Positions 6,901 to 8,047 of a stretch of DNA of 8,047 nt are shown piece by piece. Every line of letters begins with the position of its first letter. Within the stretch, counting starts at the first letter, position 1. A program made the position numbers and the translations under genes. Source of the DNA: Bacteroidaceae bacterium (lineage in GTDB: Bacteria; Bacteroidota; Bacteroidia; Bacteroidales; Bacteroidaceae); assembly GCA_017548225.1 (NCBI GenBank), contig JAFYMV010000191.1, positions 1-8,047 on the forward strand, given 5' to 3'. The notes beneath the pieces are model-generated. The model saw nothing but the letters and a program-made list of their open reading frames with translations. It was not told the DNA's origin and made no database searches.

Positions 6901-8047
6901 ACTCCAGCTCTGAAATAGACAAGCCATAGGTAACGCTATTGTCTGCGCTATAGTTATCCTTTATCACCGTCTCGCCCCAAGCAAAGTAGTTGCCATACTG
7001 CTCAGGTGAGGTGGCACCCACATTAAAGGTTGCCCACTTGACACTCAGGCCAAGGTCTACAGCTTCGTACTCACCAGTTCCACTCGCTTGCTCGGTGGTA
7101 AATGAGTAGGTTTCGCCATACTTATATTCGCCATCGACAACCACATAGGCACAATAGTAATAGGTGGTGCCAGGTTGCAGATTCGAGATGCTAACCGAGT
7201 AAGTGCTATTGGCAGATGTTTCTTCACGATAGTCATTGAGCGAAAGGTCTGACGATGTGCCGTAGATGATGCCGCAAGTGATAGCTTCGTCAGTACCCCT
7301 CACCGTTCCACTGAGTATGGCTCCGTAAGCAGTGACATCGGTGGCCTCGCCTGTTGCAATGGTGACCTCAGGCTTGGATATGCCAGAAGTGACAGGGCGC
7401 ACCGCTTGACCGCAATTGCGTTCGTTGTAGTAGTCATATCCGCAAAGACCCGAATAGAAGAAGAGGCAGCACGCGCCTTTGACATCATCTTCGCTATCGC
7501 TATAGTTTGTAGCAGCCCAATAGAAGCCATACGCCCCGCTACCATCAAGCAAATCCTGGTCGTAGTAGCCATTGGCAGGCAGGAAGATAGAGTTGCCATT
7601 GATGTTACTCTTCACATTGTAGCCATACATACCATTCACATAAGTCCACTCCACTGTAGAATTATCGATGAGCTCTTCGAATTCATCATAGGTGGGCATG
7701 CGCCAATCACTACCCCAGTTTACCGTTGCGGCATCGTAGGCGGGGGTCAAGTTGCCGTAAGCGTCAATGATGCCGCGAGACTCCAACTCTGCATCAGACA
7801 AGCCATAGGTAATGCTATTGCTCTCGTAGTAGCTTGACTTTGTCTGCGTCTCACCCCAAGCGAAATAGTCACCATAGCCCTCGGGCGATGTGGCACCCAC
7901 GTTGTATGTCGCCCACATGACACTCAGTCCAAGGTCTACAGCCTCGTACGCATTTCCTTCTCCTTGCTCTGTGGTAAATGAAAGCACCTCTCCGCGCTTC
8001 TCCTCGCCATTGACGATGGCATAGGCACAATAGTAATAGGTGGTGCC
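3923..8047 (-). CDS. Large tandem FN3-like/FISUMP repeat surface protein, C-terminal part (start beyond right edge)
   Basis: The frame is open from the right edge to TAA at 3925-3923, giving 1374 visible residues; the N-terminus is missing. A GTG at 7987 lies inside a spacer domain whose upstream residues (GTTYYYCAYAIV) continue to the edge, so it is not the start. Visible residues alternate FISUMP domains (about 34-219, 327-506, 614-793, 901-1081, 1189-1372) with FN3-like spacers (226-319, 513-607, 800-894, 1088-1182). Each FISUMP copy carries AVDLGLSV.WA, GDYFAWGET (or near variants), DAAT.NWG..WRMPT and ends in VRPV. FISUMP (Fib_succ_major, TIGR02145/PF09603) is a domain of mostly secreted Bacteroidetes and Fibrobacter proteins; I recall it as related to C-type-lectin-like folds. 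The spacers contain YGTSSDLSLNDY and LQPGTTYYY.AYV.VDGEYKYGETYSFTTEQ, typical of Bacteroidetes FN3 linkers. No catalytic motif is visible; extracellular ligand binding or adhesion is inferred. The protein ends two residues after the last VRPV, with no T9SS-type sorting domain. It leads an apparent operon, 29 nt before the PEGA gene. Confidence 0.93.
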   Translation of the reverse strand, partial: GTTYYYCAYAIVNGEEKRGEVLSFTTEQGEGNAYEAVDLGLSVMWATYNVGATSPEGYGDYFAWGETQTKSSYYESNSITYGLSDAELESRGIIDAYGNLTPAYDAATVNWGSDWRMPTYDEFEELIDNSTVEWTYVNGMYGYNVKSNINGNSIFLPANGYYDQDLLDGSGAYGFYWAATNYSDSEDDVKGACCLFFYSGLCGYDYYNERNCGQAVRPVTSGISKPEVTIATGEATDVTAYGAILSGTVRGTDEAITCGIIYGTSSDLSLNDYREETSANSTYSVSISNLQPGTTYYYCAYVVVDGEYKYGETYSFTTEQASGTGEYEAVDLGLSVKWATFNVGATSPEQYGNYFAWGETVIKDNYSADNSVTYGLSISELESRGIIGADGNLTSAYDAATVNWGSDWRMPTKAEQDELRTNCTWIWTTQNGVDGYKVTGPNGNFIFLPVAGYRYNTSLYYAGSNGYYWSATPYSDSNYAYFLCFNSEFYDYGLNGRYYGQAVRPVYSEASQPVVTIETGEATDVTAYGAKLSGTVSGTDETITCGVIYGTSSDLSLNDYREETSANGTYSVSISNLQPGTTYYYRAYVVVDGEYKYGETYSFTTEQASGTGEYEAVDLGLSVKWASFNVGATSPEQYGDYFAWGETGEKWYYVESTSDTYGLYFSELQSQGFIDTNGNLTSSKDAATVNWGSDWRMPTSTEMQELINNCRWEWTTRYGVYGYKITGPNGNSIFLPASGYYYSSSLYSAGSLGLYWSATPDSYSSSAYNLYFNSSSVFEDCDIRYYGRTVRPVYSEASQPVVTIETGEATDVTAYGATLSGTVSGTDEYVTCGFIYGTSSDLSLNDYREETSANGTYSVSISYLQPSTTYYYRAYVYVDGEYKYGETYSFTTEQESGTGEYEAVDLGLSVKWASFNVGATSPEQYGDYFAWGETVTKESYYSTNSVTYGLSTSELESQGIIDANGNLTAAYDAATANWGSEWRMPTLDEMEELVDGCTWEWTTQNGVNGYKVKSRTNGNSIFLPTAGCRNVTSLYGAGSYGNYLSATPYSNSYRAYDLYFYSSYYDRGSYYRDYGLTVRPVYSEASQPVVTIETGEATDITTDGATLNGTVSGTDEYVTCGVIYGTSSDLSFNDYYIETSANGTYSVSISNLQPGTTYYYCAYVYVDGEYKYGETYSFTTEQASGTGEYEAVDLGLSVKWATFNVGATSPEEYGDYFAWGETVTKESYTSSNSVTYGLSNSVLKSRGIIDANDNLTAAYDAATANWGGSWRMPTLDEIKELKDECTWEWTTQNEVYGRLVTGPNGNSIFLPAAGIRRNALLDYVDSSGFYLSATTPIYNDASYYCAYRFYFDSDDYDWDSHYRYFGQAVRPVSE
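3932..4117 (-). other. Variable segment of FISUMP copy 5, at the C-terminus
   Basis: This 62-codon segment is immediately followed by Ser-Glu and the stop codon. A variable segment at the very 3' end of a gene is the usual place for a DGR variable repeat. It is four codons longer than copies 2-4 (extra residues around TTPIYNDASYYCAY) and has an acidic, aromatic run (FDSDDYDWDSHYRYFG). Its codons are again dominated by TAC, GAC, GAT, TCC and CGC. Confidence 0.7.
4805..4978 (-). other. Variable segment of FISUMP copy 4
   Basis: This 58-codon segment follows SRTNGNSIFLP and ends in YGLTVRPV. Most of its variable codons end in C or T (TAC, AAC, GGT, AGC, CGC, GAC, AAT, TAT), as expected if the ancestral template codon at each position was AAC or AAT. 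It also has non-adenine-type changes, such as TTG where copies 1-3 have TGG, so adenine substitution alone does not explain every difference. Confidence 0.7.
5669..5842 (-). other. Variable segment of FISUMP copy 3
   Basis: This 58-codon segment is rich in serine and tyrosine near its start (SGYYYSSSLYSAG) and ends in YYGRTVRPV. It keeps the scaffold of copies 2 and 4 but uses more T-ending codons, so third bases are less constant here than between copies 2 and 4. Variable sites still fall on the same codons, for example TCT against TAT/GGT, CTC against AAC/TAC, and TGC against CTC/AGC. Confidence 0.7.
6530..6703 (-). other. Variable segment of FISUMP copy 2
   Basis: This 58-codon segment aligns without gaps to copies 3 and 4. 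Against copy 4 I count 23 amino-acid-changing codons and 3 synonymous ones. Of the 23, 18 keep the same third base, for example AAC/TAC, TAC/CGC, TTC/GAC, CTC/AGC and GGT/TAT. Surrounding scaffold residues (SLY.AGS.G, SATP.S, RYYG, VRPV) are kept. This is the clearest single comparison for targeted diversification of a surface loop set. Confidence 0.75.
7391..7579 (-). other. Variable segment of FISUMP copy 1
   Basis: This 63-codon segment runs from the conserved IFLP proline to VRPV. It is five codons longer than copies 2-4, with an acidic insertion after ATNYSDS (EDDVKG) and four cysteines in its second half (CC, LCG, NCG), all encoded by TGC. The equivalent residues in other copies are mostly Tyr, Ser, Asn or Asp. 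Its GQAVRPV end is shared with copies 2 and 5. It is the most divergent copy apart from copy 5 and sits furthest upstream among the visible units. Confidence 0.7.

Larger units (their letters stand above)
3932..8047 (-). repeat. Tandem array of ~861-bp FN3-like + FISUMP coding units
   Basis: Four full units and one partial unit lie head to tail in frame. FN3-like spacers start at 7372, 6511, 5650 and 4786 (reading leftwards), giving periods of 861, 861 and 864 bp; the first FISUMP domain is longer, so the 7948-to-7069 interval is 879 bp. Spacers are close to identical in nucleotides: by eye 5366-5650 and 6227-6511 differ at roughly 15-20 of 285 positions. The FISUMP N-terminal halves are moderately conserved and the C-terminal ~175-190 bp of each unit are divergent. 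Recent duplication or ongoing gene conversion is the simplest explanation for the uniform parts. Copy number could vary between strains by slippage or recombination. Confidence 0.93.

Noticed and set aside
6545..7837. Plus-strand open frames opposite the FISUMP gene (for example 6545-6865 and 7406-7837)
   Set aside because: They are low-complexity Ile/Val/Ala-rich antisense translations of the repeats, recur with the repeat period, and have no domain or start context.
7985..7987. GTG as the start of the FISUMP protein
   Set aside because: The frame is open to the edge and the upstream residues match the FN3-like spacer of the other units, so the codon is internal.
3932..8047. CRISPR or transposon-derived repeats
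   Set aside because: Units are ~861 bp, in frame and protein-coding, without short repeat-spacer structure, terminal inverted repeats or a transposase.

Overview
The window looks like chromosomal DNA from a Bacteroidales bacterium, Bacteroides- or Prevotella-like. Three things suggest this: the PEGA-protein architecture, tandem FISUMP (Fibrobacter succinogenes major paralogous) domains carrying the 'AVDLGLSVKWA..NVGA.SPE..GDYFAWGET' signature, and a Bacteroidetes-type promoter (TTG - 20 nt - TAATTTTG) in front of rseC. All real genes lie on the minus strand, so the layout is described from the right edge leftwards.

Right half (8047 to 3923): the 3' part of a very large gene whose start lies beyond the right edge. 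The visible 1374 residues are five FISUMP domains separated by four complete fibronectin-III-like (FN3-like) spacers, with the tail of a fifth spacer at the edge. The repeat period is 861 to 879 bp. The spacers and the first half of each FISUMP domain are nearly uniform between copies. The last ~58-63 codons of each FISUMP domain are hypervariable, and most changes alter the first and second codon bases while leaving the third unchanged. This is the pattern expected of adenine-directed mutagenesis by a diversity-generating retroelement (DGR), or of domains descended from such targets. No reverse transcriptase or template repeat is present in the window.

Middle (3893 to 1743): an exported 716-residue protein with six PEGA-type repeats and a C-terminal outer-membrane beta-barrel-like segment, starting 29 nt after the big gene's stop. 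Next (1674 to 406) comes an exported ~422-residue protein of unknown function with a weak LPP20-like N-terminal region. Its signal peptide resembles that of the PEGA protein. Tight spacing and shared strand suggest a three-gene operon for an envelope or surface assembly: a large tandem-lectin-like protein, a PEGA/barrel protein that could sit in or on the outer membrane, and an accessory secreted protein. That joint role is inference.

Left end (405 to 1): a 178-bp intergenic region holding two degenerate copies of a promoter-like repeat, then the start of rseC, which runs off the left edge. In Bacteroidetes rseC usually heads the rnf electron-transport operon, so it is probably a separate housekeeping unit.

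G+C falls along the transcription direction, from roughly 55% in the FISUMP gene to 30-40% in the third gene (eye counts of sample lines).
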